This document shows, piece after piece, positions 41,801 to 50,542 of a DNA stretch of 64,000 bases. Below the pieces are notes generated by a model, which saw nothing but the letters and a program-made list of their open reading frames with translations, ran no database searches and was not told where the DNA came from. Origin of the DNA: Candidatus Gemmiger stercoravium (GTDB lineage: Bacteria > Bacillota > Clostridia > Oscillospirales > Ruminococcaceae); assembly GCA_019119835.1 (NCBI GenBank), contig DWWE01000110.1:1-64000 (forward strand), in the 5' to 3' direction. The translations under genes and the position numbers were made by a program. Every line of letters starts with the position of its first letter. The first letter of the stretch is position 1.

Positions 41801-42957
41801 GGATGCCCTTCACCTACAAGGTCACCTGCCGCAACCTGCTGCGCTACAAAAAGCGCTTCTGGATGACCGTGATCGGGGTGGCCGGCTGCACGGCGCTGCT
41901 GGTCACCGGCTTCGGCATCTCGGACTCCCTCAACAGCATCGCCACCAAGCAGTTCGGCGAGATTTACAACTACGACCTGCTCACCGCCGTCACCGACCCC
42001 GAGTATACCCAGCAGGGGCCTGTCTACGACATCCTGTTCGGCGGTGAGGATGACGGCGCGGTGGATGCCTCCATGACCGTCTACACCAAGCAGGTGGAGC
42101 AGGAACTGGAGGATGGCGGCACCCTGGATTTCTATTTCATGATCCCGCAGGATGTGGAGGGCTTCGGCGATTTTGCCGACCTGCACAACCGGCAGACCGG
42201 CCAGCCCACCCCGCTGCAGCAGGAAGAGGTCGTCCTGACCGAAAAGATGGCCTCCACCCTGGGGGTCCAGGTGGGGGATACCGTCACGCTGGACGACGGG
42301 GACGGCAATCTGGCCACCTTCCAGGTCAGCGGCATCTGTGAGCACTACGTCTACAACTATGTCTACATGAGCGCCGCCAGCTACACTGAGGGCTTTGGCG
42401 CCGAACCGGAATGGAATGCGGTGATGACCCGCCTGACCGACGACAGCGAGGCGGCCCGCAGCGAACTTTCGGCCCGGCTGCTGGAACTGGACGAGGTGGG
42501 CAGCCTGAGCTTCACCGCCGATACCGAGGCGATGGTGCTCAACATGCTGGAATCCATCGACGCGGTGGTGGTGCTGATCATCGTCTGCGCGGCCAGCCTG
42601 GCCTTTGTGGTGCTTTATAACCTCACCAACATCAACATCGCCGAACGGGTCAAGGAGATCGCCACCATCAAGGTGCTGGGCTTCTATGACCGGGAGGTGG
42701 ATGCCTACGTCAACCGGGAAAGCGTGGCCCTGACCCTGATCGGCGCGCTGTTCGGGCTGGCCGGCGGCGTCGCACTGCACCGGTTCGTCATCCTGACGGT
42801 GGAGGTGGACGCCGTGATGTTCGGCCGCAGCATCCAGCCGCTGAGCTTTGTCTACGCCCTGGCGCTGACCATCCTGTTCAGCACGGTGGTCAACCTGGTC
42901 ATGGGCCGCCGCCTCAAACACATCTCGATGGTGGAGAGCATGAAGGCGCCGGAATGA
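38809..42957 (+). CDS. FtsX-like ABC permease with very long extracytoplasmic coiled-coil insert
   Basis: N-terminal TM SRGRFLAIFSIVALGVGFLAGL; coiled-coil repeats ADGEQEIADGEQEYQDGLAELADYQQQLADGEAAL; FtsX-type TM blocks; TGATG overlap with ATPase gene. Confidence 0.9.
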   Translation: MNKTYRKNIVRTLASSRGRFLAIFSIVALGVGFLAGLVSTTPDMRQSVETYLDGAGLYDIRIIGTLGLTQDDVQALQAVEGVQAVQPAYSADLLVDTPAADSAVARVHSLPAGEDGDPEGAEVINSLQLESGRWPETSGECVVEAGAGDLAKGLAVGDVIEVPAADNEDLSDKLAVTRFTVVGTVHDSTYFSFEREPASVGSGAVETIFYILPEDFSYESYTEIYLSVAGARELDSLGDRYDQTVAAVTDAVDGIAGARSQARYEELTSEARQEIDDAWAEYYDAEDEARTELADAAQELADGREALADGEQEIADGEQEYQDGLAELADYQQQLADGEAALNAGEAELAQGQAEWEEGWQQILDGEGQLAAGKEKLDQAQAQYDAGVAAYEEALARIESGEAELEAGRAVLEESQQQYEDGLAQWQQGKEQLDHLRQLQQGEAAYQAGIAQLAQRINEAGLGVSVTEDQLADLIQQLADRGEFPTQEELLQIILDWLGGISGGQTGAEAAVARVMQAADQLELASAARQPASPETAALSLVPAEQLQQAQAEGSASELWGQILEELEGLKDQVPEDLQEEYQALLDALKDLENQTELTDRLQQLYEGIRQLVEARQQLDAGIQAIIDAYAQMGQELTEEQARELFSEESLTALQTQLDAAEQELNDGKAQLDGGWAEYEAGAAELAEGRRLLEENAGVLESARAQLQAGWDQYEEQGTAFYDGRNQLLSAKKTLDDGWAVLADKKLELQDAKQQIADAQATLDDARAELEDARQTIAEKTQELRDGEIEYEDAKAKAEQELADARAEIEDAETQLADMETGEWYVWDRSRNVSFASFDSNSTKLAALAKVFPVFFFLVAALVVSTTMTRMVEEERLQIGTMKALGYTKNAIMQKYLLYALTAAAAGALFGLCAGFFVFPRVIWTAYQMMYWTPTFYTPWRWDICVLSAGSLLLCTLAATWSACRATLHETPAALMRPRAPKAGKRILLERVGFLWRRMPFTYKVTCRNLLRYKKRFWMTVIGVAGCTALLVTGFGISDSLNSIATKQFGEIYNYDLLTAVTDPEYTQQGPVYDILFGGEDDGAVDASMTVYTKQVEQELEDGGTLDFYFMIPQDVEGFGDFADLHNRQTGQPTPLQQEEVVLTEKMASTLGVQVGDTVTLDDGDGNLATFQVSGICEHYVYNYVYMSAASYTEGFGAEPEWNAVMTRLTDDSEAARSELSARLLELDEVGSLSFTADTEAMVLNMLESIDAVVVLIIVCAASLAFVVLYNLTNINIAERVKEIATIKVLGFYDREVDAYVNRESVALTLIGALFGLAGGVALHRFVILTVEVDAVMFGRSIQPLSFVYALALTILFSTVVNLVMGRRLKHISMVESMKAPE

Positions 42958-43062
42958 TCCCCCGCGCCGCCGCCCAAGCCCCTTGAGCGCCCCGCGCAGC
43001 CCCTGCGGCCTGCGCGGGGCGCTTTGTGCTGCGGCCGGACGATAATTTTCTTGCGGACCCCG

Positions 43063-43091
43063 TTGACAGTGGCGAAGCGGCTGTATATAAT
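43063..43091 (+). promoter_or_regulatory. Sigma-A-like promoter for marR-ABC exporter operon
   Basis: TTGACA-17 nt-TATAAT. Confidence 0.85.
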
Positions 43092-43103
43092 GAAACTGTA
43101 TGA

Positions 43104-43142
43104 GTTCGAACAATTTGACCGCGAACAGTTCGCGGACGAACA
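43104..43142. promoter_or_regulatory. Candidate MarR operator repeats
   Basis: gttcgaac; perfect cgcgaac-a-gttcgcg (43120-43134); cgaaca at 43107, 43122, 43137 (15-bp period). Confidence 0.55.
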
Positions 43143-43183
43143 GACGGGAGGGGCCGGGGCCGCTCCGCAAGGAGGTGAAGAGT

Positions 43184-43699
43184 ACGAAGAAAGCCAGAGA
43201 TCTCAGTATGCAAGATGCCGGCCGGCAGCTGACCTATACCTGCCACCAGATCAACAGTGCCCTGGACGCCTGCATCGCCGCCACGGTCAGCCCGGAACTG
43301 ACCGGAATGCGCGGTCTGGTACTGGGGTACATCGTGCGCACCGTTCGGGAAGGCCGGCCGCTGTATCAGCGGGATCTGGAGGAGAGCTTCCATGTCCGGC
43401 GCTCCAGCGTCACGGCGCTGCTCAAGGCGATGGAGCGGGCGGGCTTCATCACCCGCAGCGCGGTGGAGCAGGACGCCCGGCTCAAAAGTCTGGCCCCCAC
43501 CGCCAAGGGGCTTGCCTGCTTTGAACAGCTGGAACGCTGCATCCTCTCGTTCGAGCAGCAGCTGCGCGAGGACATCACCGCCGATGACCTCAGCGCACTG
43601 GTCAGCATCCTGCAGCGGATGACCCGAAACGCCGGCGAGGCCAAGGCCCGCCTGACAGGCCCGGCGCCGCTGACGCCGAATTCAACACATAAGGAGTGA
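43184..43699 (+). CDS. MarR family regulator (start uncertain; possible ACG start)
   Basis: KKARDLSMQDAGRQLTYTCHQINSALD...YQRDLEESFHVRRSSVTALLKAMERAGFITRSAVEQDARLKSLAPTAKGL; aaggaggtga SD at 43169-43178. Confidence 0.85.
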   Translation, partial: TKKARDLSMQDAGRQLTYTCHQINSALDACIAATVSPELTGMRGLVLGYIVRTVREGRPLYQRDLEESFHVRRSSVTALLKAMERAGFITRSAVEQDARLKSLAPTAKGLACFEQLERCILSFEQQLREDITADDLSALVSILQRMTRNAGEAKARLTGPAPLTPNSTHKE

Positions 43700-43710
43700 A
43701 TGCAAACCGT

Positions 43711-45468
43711 ATGCTTAAGACACTGTTCAAACAGACAAAGGGCGTGCGCCTGATCTCGGTGCTGACCCCCCTGTGCATGATCGGGGAGGTCATCATGGAA
43801 ATGATCGTGCCGCGCCTGATGTCCTCCATCATTGACGACGGCGTGACAGCCGGCAATATGCAGCATATCTACACCGTCGGCGGCTGGATGATCCTGGCGG
43901 CCATCGTCGGTCTTGTGTTCGGCGTGGGCGGCGCGGTGTTCGGTTCGGCGGCGGCCACCGGTCTGGCGCGCAACCTGCGCAAGTCGATGTTCGCCAACAT
44001 CCAGACCTTCAGCTTTGCCAACATCGACAAGTACTCCACCGCCGGCCTGGTCACCCGCATGACCACTGACGTCACCAACATCCAGAACGCCTACCAGATG
44101 TCGCTGCGCATGTCCATCCGGGCGCCGGCCAGCCTGATCGTGGCTATGGTCATGTCCTTTGCCATCAACCGCCAGCTGGCCAGCATCTATCTGGCGGCGT
44201 CCATCCTGCTGGCCTGCGTGCTGGTCTTCATCATGTCCCACGCCACCCGCTATTTCGACCAGGCTTTCCACCGGTATGACGACCTGAACGAGAGCGTGCA
44301 GGAAAACGTCAGCGCCATCCGGGTGGTCAAGGCCTATGTGCGGGAAAAGTTCGAGGGCGAAAAGTTCCGCAAAGCCAGTGAGGCGCTGCGCAGCCTCTTC
44401 ATGCGGGCCGAGCTGATCCTTTCCTGGAACGCTCCGGCCATGATGCTCACGGTGTATTCCTGCATCCTGCTGATCTCCTGGTTCGGTGCGCGGATGATCG
44501 TTTCCTCCGGCGCCACGGCCTTCACCACCGGCGAACTCATGAGCATGCTGGCCTACTGCATGAACATCCTCATGAGCCTGATGATGCTCTCGATGGTCTT
44601 CGTCATGATCAGCATGTCCGCCGCTTCCGCCCACCGCGTGGCCGAAGTGCTGGACGAAAAGAGCGACTTGCACAACCCCGAAGAGCCTGTCATGGAAGTC
44701 AGGAACGGCGCGGTCGAGTTTGACCATGTCTGCTTCCGCTATAAGAAGGACGGCCGGGACGTGCTGTCCGACATCAACCTGAACATCCGCTCCGGCGAGA
44801 CCATCGGCATCATCGGCGGCACCGGCTCGGCCAAGAGCTCGCTGGTGCAGCTGCTGCCGCGCCTGTACGATGTCAGCGCCGGCCATGTGCGCATCGGCGG
44901 CATCGATGTGCGCAACTATGACCTGGACGTGCTGCGCAACAGCGTGGCGATGGTGCTGCAGAAGAACGAACTGTTCAGCGGCACCATTGCGGAAAACCTG
45001 CGCTGGGGCAACGAACACGCCACCCAGGAAGAGCTGGAGGAAGCCTGCCGCCAGGCCTGTGCCGACGAATTCATCGAGCGCTTCCCCGACAAGTATGAAA
45101 CCCACATCGAGCAGGGCGGCACCAACGTGTCCGGCGGGCAGAAACAGCGCCTGTGCATTGCCCGCGCCCTGCTGAAAAAGCCCAAGATCCTGATTCTGGA
45201 CGACTCCACCAGCGCGGTGGACACCGCCACCGACGCCAAGATCCGCAAGAGCTTTGCCGACAAGATCCCCGGCACCACCGTCTTCATTGTTGCCCAGCGC
45301 ATTTCCAGCGTGGAAAGCGCCGATCATGTGCTGGTGCTGGACGGCGGCAAGGTCAGCGGCTACGGCACCCCGGCGGAGATGCTGGCCACCAACAAGATCT
45401 ATCAGGAAGTCTACAACAGCCAGAAACAGGGCGGCGGCGACTTCGACGAGAAAGGAGGCGAGGCATAA
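43711..45468 (+). CDS. ABC exporter half-transporter, degenerate-site subunit
   Basis: TM + NBD; Walker A GGTGSAKSS, signature VSGGQ, Walker B LILDDST, H-loop position AQR. Confidence 0.94.
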   Translation: MLKTLFKQTKGVRLISVLTPLCMIGEVIMEMIVPRLMSSIIDDGVTAGNMQHIYTVGGWMILAAIVGLVFGVGGAVFGSAAATGLARNLRKSMFANIQTFSFANIDKYSTAGLVTRMTTDVTNIQNAYQMSLRMSIRAPASLIVAMVMSFAINRQLASIYLAASILLACVLVFIMSHATRYFDQAFHRYDDLNESVQENVSAIRVVKAYVREKFEGEKFRKASEALRSLFMRAELILSWNAPAMMLTVYSCILLISWFGARMIVSSGATAFTTGELMSMLAYCMNILMSLMMLSMVFVMISMSAASAHRVAEVLDEKSDLHNPEEPVMEVRNGAVEFDHVCFRYKKDGRDVLSDINLNIRSGETIGIIGGTGSAKSSLVQLLPRLYDVSAGHVRIGGIDVRNYDLDVLRNSVAMVLQKNELFSGTIAENLRWGNEHATQEELEEACRQACADEFIERFPDKYETHIEQGGTNVSGGQKQRLCIARALLKKPKILILDDSTSAVDTATDAKIRKSFADKIPGTTVFIVAQRISSVESADHVLVLDGGKVSGYGTPAEMLATNKIYQEVYNSQKQGGGDFDEKGGEA

Positions 45469-47390
45469 TGGCGGAACGTGTACGGCAGGTTCAGGCAGGC
45501 CGCGGGGCCCGCGGCCCGCGCCCCAGGGTCGAAAACCCGGGCATCATCCTCAGGCGCATCCTCGACTATGTGATGCAGTATTACAAGATCAACGCCATTG
45601 TGGCCATCGTCTGCATCGTGGTCAGCGTGCTGGCCAACGTGCAGGGCACCCTGTTCATGCAGACCCTGATCGACAGCTACATCATGCCGATGCTCACCGA
45701 AAACTCCACCGACTATTCCGGTCTGCTTTTTGCGATTCTGCGCACGGCGGCTTTCTACGGCTGCGGCATCCTGGCCACCTTCATCCAGTCTCGGGTCATG
45801 GCCTACCTGACCCAGGGCACAATGAAGCATTTGCGGGATGACCTGTTCACCCACATGCAGACCCTGCCCATCAAATTCTTTGACACCCACGCCCACGGCG
45901 ACATCATGTCCATCTACACCAACGACGTGGACACCCTGCGCCAGATGGTCAGCCAGAGCGTGCCCCAGATGCTCAACAGCGTCATCACCGTCGTCAGCGT
46001 GCTGATCTCGATGATCGCCCTGAGCATCCCGCTGACCATCGTCACGCTGGTCATGGTCTGCCTGATCTTGTTCTGCAGCCGCATCCTGGTCGGCAATTCC
46101 GGCCGGTACTTTGTGGCGCAGCAGCGGGAACTGGGCCGGGTCAACGGCTACATTGAAGAAATGATGAACGGCCAGAAGGTCATCAAGGTCTTCTGCCATG
46201 AGGACAAGGCCATCGAAGAGTTCAACGAACTCAACGAACAGCTGTACCACAGCGCCAACCGGGCCAACACCTTCTCGCTGGTGGCCATGCCGGTCAACGG
46301 CCAGCTGGCCAACCTGAGCTATGTGGTCTGCGCCATCGTCGGCGGCATGCTGGCTCTTTCCGGCGCCACCGGCCTCACGCTGGGCAAACTGGCCAGCTTC
46401 CTCACCTTCAACCGCAGCTTCAACCAGCCCATCAACCAGATCTCGATGCAGTTCAACTCCATCGTCATGGCGCTGGCCGGCGCCCAGCGGATCTTTGCGC
46501 TGCTGGACGAAAAGCCCGAGACCGACGAAGGCACCATCACCCTCGTCAACGTCAAGCGGGAGCAGGACAACCGCCTGGAAGAGACCGGCGAGCGCACCGG
46601 CCTGTGGGCCTGGAAGGTGCCGGAAGCGGACGGCAAGTTCCGCTTTGTGGAGCTGAAAGGCGACATCGAGTTCAAGGACGTGGACTTCGGGTATGACCCG
46701 GGCAAGATCGTGCTGCACGACATCACGCTGTATGGCCGTCCGGGCCAGAAGATCGCCTTCGTCGGCTCCACCGGCGCCGGCAAGACCACCATCACCAACC
46801 TGATCAACCGCTTCTACGACATCCAGAAGGGCACCATCGAGTACGACGGCATCGACATCATGAAGATCCGCAAGGATGACCTGCGGTCCTCCCTCGGCAT
46901 CGTTCTGCAGGACACCCACCTGTTTACCGGTACCGTCATGGACAACATCCGCTACGGCCGCCTGAGCGCCACCGACGAGGAATGCCGCGCCGCGGCCCGC
47001 CTGGCCAATGCCGAAAGCTTCATCCGCCGCCTTCCCAACGGCTACGAGACGATGCTCACCGGCGACGGCACCAACCTGAGCCAGGGCCAGCGCCAGCTGC
47101 TGGCCATCGCCCGGGCCGCCGTGGCCGACCCGCCGGTGCTGATCCTGGACGAGGCGACCTCCTCCATCGACACCCGCACCGAGAGCCTGGTGCAGCAGGG
47201 CATGGACGGCCTGATGTACGGGCGCACCTCCTTCGTCATCGCGCACCGTCTGTCCACCGTGCGCAATGCCGACTGCATCATGGTGCTGGAGCTCGGCCAC
47301 ATCATCGAGCGCGGTTCCCACGACGAACTCATCGCCCAGAAGGGCCGCTATTACACGCTGTACACCGGCAATTTTGCAGAAAATTCGTAA
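45468..47390 (+). CDS. ABC exporter half-transporter, catalytic-site subunit
   Basis: Walker [10 protein letters not shown], signature LSQGQ, Walker [13 protein letters not shown]-loop [13 protein letters not shown] overlap with previous gene. Confidence 0.95.
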   Translation: MAERVRQVQAGRGARGPRPRVENPGIILRRILDYVMQYYKINAIVAIVCIVVSVLANVQGTLFMQTLIDSYIMPMLTENSTDYSGLLFAILRTAAFYGCGILATFIQSRVMAYLTQGTMKHLRDDLFTHMQTLPIKFFDTHAHGDIMSIYTNDVDTLRQMVSQSVPQMLNSVITVVSVLISMIALSIPLTIVTLVMVCLILFCSRILVGNSGRYFVAQQRELGRVNGYIEEMMNGQKVIKVFCHEDKAIEEFNELNEQLYHSANRANTFSLVAMPVNGQLANLSYVVCAIVGGMLALSGATGLTLGKLASFLTFNRSFNQPINQISMQFNSIVMALAGAQRIFALLDEKPETDEGTITLVNVKREQDNRLEETGERTGLWAWKVPEADGKFRFVELKGDIEFKDVDFGYDPGKIVLHDITLYGRPGQKIAFVGSTGAGKTTITNLINRFYDIQKGTIEYDGIDIMKIRKDDLRSSLGIVLQDTHLFTGTVMDNIRYGRLSATDEECRAAARLANAESFIRRLPNGYETMLTGDGTNLSQGQRQLLAIARAAVADPPVLILDEATSSIDTRTESLVQQGMDGLMYGRTSFVIAHRLSTVRNADCIMVLELGHIIERGSHDELIAQKGRYYTLYTGNFAENS

Positions 47391-47406
47391 TAAATGCCGG
47401 GATATT

Positions 47407-47439
47407 GCCGGGATGGTTTCCGCCATCCCGGCTTTTTTT
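47407..47439 (+). terminator. Terminator after ABC exporter operon
   Basis: gccgggatgg-tttccg-ccatcccggc-ttttttt. Confidence 0.92.
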
Positions 47440-47479
47440 GTACAACTTGCCGTTAAGTGGCCGGGCCGGGGCATAAAAC

Positions 47480-47508
47480 TTGACGTACTGGCAAAAAATG
47501 TTTATAAT
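47480..47508 (+). promoter_or_regulatory. Sigma-A-like promoter for RICIN-domain gene
   Basis: TTGACG-17 nt-TATAAT. Confidence 0.8.
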
Positions 47509-47691
47509 AGCACATAGGGACGGCAATTGCCGTCCGATCATCTGACTGCTGAGGGTATATTGAGGCACAAAGCGCAGCGGGGCTTCCGGCACGGGCCGGG
47601 GGCAAGGCGCGGGGGAAATTCCCCGGGTAAAGCGCTTCGTATTTGTGCGGCAGCCAAAACATGTGAAAGACCTTTCAGGAGGGGTATCCAA

Positions 47692-48471
47692 ATGGCAGCA
47701 AAGAAAGTTGCGCAGACTGTGATCAAGGAAGACAAGTTCTACACCATCAGCGCCGCCAACGGCAAAGTCGTGGAAGTGGCTGATTATAACACCGACAACG
47801 GCGCCCGCGTTCAGCTGTGGGACAATGCCAATGCCGAATGGCAGCAGTGGGGCTTTGTCCGTGCGGGCGAGGGCGTTTACCGCATCCGGAACCGCTTCAC
47901 CGGCAAGATGCTGGACCTGTATCAGGGCGGCGTCTGCGACGGCACCGCGGTGCATCAGTGGGAAGGCGCCCCGGCCAGCAGCCAGCTGTGGATCGTCGAA
48001 GCCGGCAATGACGGCCGTGTGAAGATCAAGTCCAACCTGGCCGGCAAGTGCCTGGATGTGGTGGGCATGTCCACCGACAACGGCGCCGGGCTGCAGATCT
48101 GGGCGGACGTGAACGGCGACAACCAGTTCTGGACCATCGCCGAAGTGACCCGCAAGCCCAAGACCAGCGCCAAGGCGACGGCCGCCAAGGCGAAAGCCGA
48201 GGAAAAGGTCGAGGATAACCCGGTCAAGAAGCCCGAAGCCCCGGTGGCCGCCGCTGTGGAAGCCGCCCCCAAGGCCGAGGAAAAGCCGGCCAAGAAACCG
48301 GCCGCCAAGAAGCCTGCGGCCAAGACCGTGAAGGCAGCTGCGCCTGTTGAGGAAAAGCCCGCCGCCAAGAAACCGGCGGCCGAGGCGGAAAAAACCGCCG
48401 CTGCTAAGAAGGCGCCCGCCGCCAAAAAGCCGGCCGCGAAGAAGCCGGCTGCCAAGAAGGCCGCCAAGTAA
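47692..48471 (+). CDS. Ricin-type beta-trefoil protein with C-terminal Lys/Ala/Pro-rich (histone-H1-like) tail
   Basis: Three QxW repeats (QQW, QLW, QFW); tail [20 protein letters not shown]...[23 protein letters not shown]; no signal peptide apparent. Confidence 0.88.
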   Translation: MAAKKVAQTVIKEDKFYTISAANGKVVEVADYNTDNGARVQLWDNANAEWQQWGFVRAGEGVYRIRNRFTGKMLDLYQGGVCDGTAVHQWEGAPASSQLWIVEAGNDGRVKIKSNLAGKCLDVVGMSTDNGAGLQIWADVNGDNQFWTIAEVTRKPKTSAKATAAKAKAEEKVEDNPVKKPEAPVAAAVEAAPKAEEKPAKKPAAKKPAAKTVKAAAPVEEKPAAKKPAAEAEKTAAAKKAPAAKKPAAKKPAAKKAAK

Positions 48472-48516
48472 GCGATCCTTCCTTTTCCCCCGCAAATTTG
48501 TGTTCAAACGATTGGG

Positions 48517-48556
48517 CCGCCCCGGTTCCGCTCTTTTTGGGACCGGGGCGGTTTTG
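48517..48556 (+). terminator. Terminator after RICIN-domain gene
   Basis: ccgccccggttcc...ggaccggggcgg + ttttgttg. Confidence 0.85.
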
Positions 48557-48631
48557 TTGTGCCGGGTGCCCTTGCGCCCGGGCGGGCTTTGGGGTACAAT
48601 AGAAACAAAAAACGGCAAGGAGCGGCATACC

Positions 48632-49474
48632 ATGACGCAATACAAGGTTCTGGCCCTGGATCTGGACGGCACCCTGACCAACAGTGAAAAGGTCATCACC
48701 CCGCGCACCCGCGCCGATCTGATGGAGGCGGCCCGGCAGGGGGTGCGCATCGTGCTGGCCAGCGGCCGCCCGACGGTGGGGATCCGCCCGCTGGCGGAAG
48801 AGCTGCAGCTGGATCAGACCGGCGGGTGCATCCTCAGCTACAACGGCGGCAAGATCCTGGACTGTCAAACCGGGGAGGTGCTGGTCCAGCACGAGTTCCC
48901 GGCCGACCTGATCGGCACGGTCTGCACCTTTGCCCGGTACTGGAACGTGGTGGCGCTGACCTATGACAAGGACGGCATTGTCACCGAGCAGCCGGACAAC
49001 CCCTATGTGCTGGAAGAAGCGCGGATCAACCGCATCCCGGTGCGCGGCGTGCCGGACCTGCCGGCCGAGATCGCCTGGCCCATCAACAAGCTGCTTCTGG
49101 TGGGGGACCCGGTGGACATGCCCCATGTGGAAGAGCTCATGCAGCAGGAATTCGCAGGCAGGCTTTCGATCTACCGGTCCCAGCCGTTTTTTATCGAGAC
49201 CATGCCGCTGGGGGTGGAAAAGTCCGCCTCGCTGGACAGGCTGCTCAAGCGGCTGGGGTTGACGGCGGCGAACCTGATGGCCTGCGGCGATGGCTGGAAC
49301 GACCTGCCGATGATCCGGTATGCGGGGCTGGGCGTGGCCATGGGCAATGCCGTGCCGGCGGTGAAAGCCACGGCGGATGCAGTGACAGAGGACAACGAGC
49401 ACGACGGGGTCGGGCTCGCGGTGGAAAAGTATATCTTGGGGCGGGAGGCAACGGATGAATCTGATCGTATTTGA
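48632..49474 (+). CDS. Cof-type HAD-IIB family hydrolase
   Basis: [22 protein letters not shown]...VLASGRP...[17 protein letters not shown]...[25 protein letters not shown]. Confidence 0.94.
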   Translation: MTQYKVLALDLDGTLTNSEKVITPRTRADLMEAARQGVRIVLASGRPTVGIRPLAEELQLDQTGGCILSYNGGKILDCQTGEVLVQHEFPADLIGTVCTFARYWNVVALTYDKDGIVTEQPDNPYVLEEARINRIPVRGVPDLPAEIAWPINKLLLVGDPVDMPHVEELMQQEFAGRLSIYRSQPFFIETMPLGVEKSASLDRLLKRLGLTAANLMACGDGWNDLPMIRYAGLGVAMGNAVPAVKATADAVTEDNEHDGVGLAVEKYILGREATDESDRI

Positions 49475-50441
49475 CCTGGAGTGGAACATAGGCTACCAGC
49501 CCAAGACCTTCCGCTACCATGGCGCAGACCTGACCCTGCGCGGGGAAATCATCCAGATCGGCGCCGTGCGGGTCAATGAGCGGGCCGATGTGCTGGACAC
49601 CTTCGAGATCACCCTGCGGCCCCGGATCTTCCGCAAACTGCAGCACCACATCGCCAAGGTGACCGGGCTGACCCAGGGGGACCTGGAATCCGGCGTCCCC
49701 ATCGGGGAAGGTCTGGCCCGCTTTGTGGAGTGGGCCGGCCCGGATGCGGAATTTGCCGAGTGGGGGCTTGACGATGTGCCGGTACTCAAGCAGAACTTGT
49801 TTCTGTGCGGGCTGGACGAGCGGTGGCCGGCCCGCTGGTATGACCTGCAGCGGATCTTCCTGCAGACTTTCCCCCGGAAGGAAGGGGAGGGCATGACGCT
49901 GGAAAGCGTGGTGGACCGGCTGAACATCCCCAAAGAAGACCCCTTCCACAATGCGCTGGACGATGCGCTGTACACGGTCAAGGTCTGCCGCTGCCTGCCG
50001 CTGGCCGAGGGCCTGGCCCGCTACCCCAACGAGGAGGAGCAGCTCCGGGAAGCCCTGCTCACCGACCCGGACGCCGAGTATCACGATGTCCGCACCTGGT
50101 TCGGCCTGATGGATCACGACGCCTACAAGACCGACCCGGCCCTGTGTACCCCGGTCTGCCCCCGCTGCGGCGCGCCGCTGACACTGGGGGACATCTGGCT
50201 CAAGCGCGGCAACACCGGCTATTATACCGAGGCGGTCTGCCCGGCCCACGGGTCCTGGTTCGTGCGGTTCAAACTGTCCCGCCGGGACGGGCTGCACTGG
50301 AACTTTGCCCGCTGCACCGAGACGGTGCGCCCCAGCGCCTACGCCCGCTGGAAACGCCAGGAGGCGGCCCAGCGGGAACGGCTGCGCCACCGGGCGGAGA
50401 AGGAAGCTGCCGAAGCCGCCCAGGGAGCTGCGAACCAATAA
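49455..50441 (+). CDS. DEDD-type 3'-5' exonuclease with C-terminal zinc-ribbon-like region
   Basis: LIVFDLEWN...IIQIGAVRV...FHNALDDALYTVKV; CPRCGAPL motif; overlaps upstream gene. Confidence 0.8.
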   Translation: MNLIVFDLEWNIGYQPKTFRYHGADLTLRGEIIQIGAVRVNERADVLDTFEITLRPRIFRKLQHHIAKVTGLTQGDLESGVPIGEGLARFVEWAGPDAEFAEWGLDDVPVLKQNLFLCGLDERWPARWYDLQRIFLQTFPRKEGEGMTLESVVDRLNIPKEDPFHNALDDALYTVKVCRCLPLAEGLARYPNEEEQLREALLTDPDAEYHDVRTWFGLMDHDAYKTDPALCTPVCPRCGAPLTLGDIWLKRGNTGYYTEAVCPAHGSWFVRFKLSRRDGLHWNFARCTETVRPSAYARWKRQEAAQRERLRHRAEKEAAEAAQGAANQ

Positions 50442-50468
50442 CACACTGTTTGAATGCTGCTTAGCAAA

Positions 50469-50506
50469 AAGGCGCCCCGCACAGATTCCCTGTGCGGGGC
50501 GCCTTG
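50469..50506. terminator. Bidirectional terminator
   Basis: aaggcgccccgcaca-gattccc-tgtgcggggcgcctt. Confidence 0.85.
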
Positions 50507-50542
50507 GTTTGTCTCAGGCTGTTGGAACGCGGGGCGGGCCGT

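Noticed and set aside
38617-43170. 1517-aa minus-strand ORF
   Set aside because: Antisense shadow of the ABC permease; its repeats mirror the coiled-coil codons
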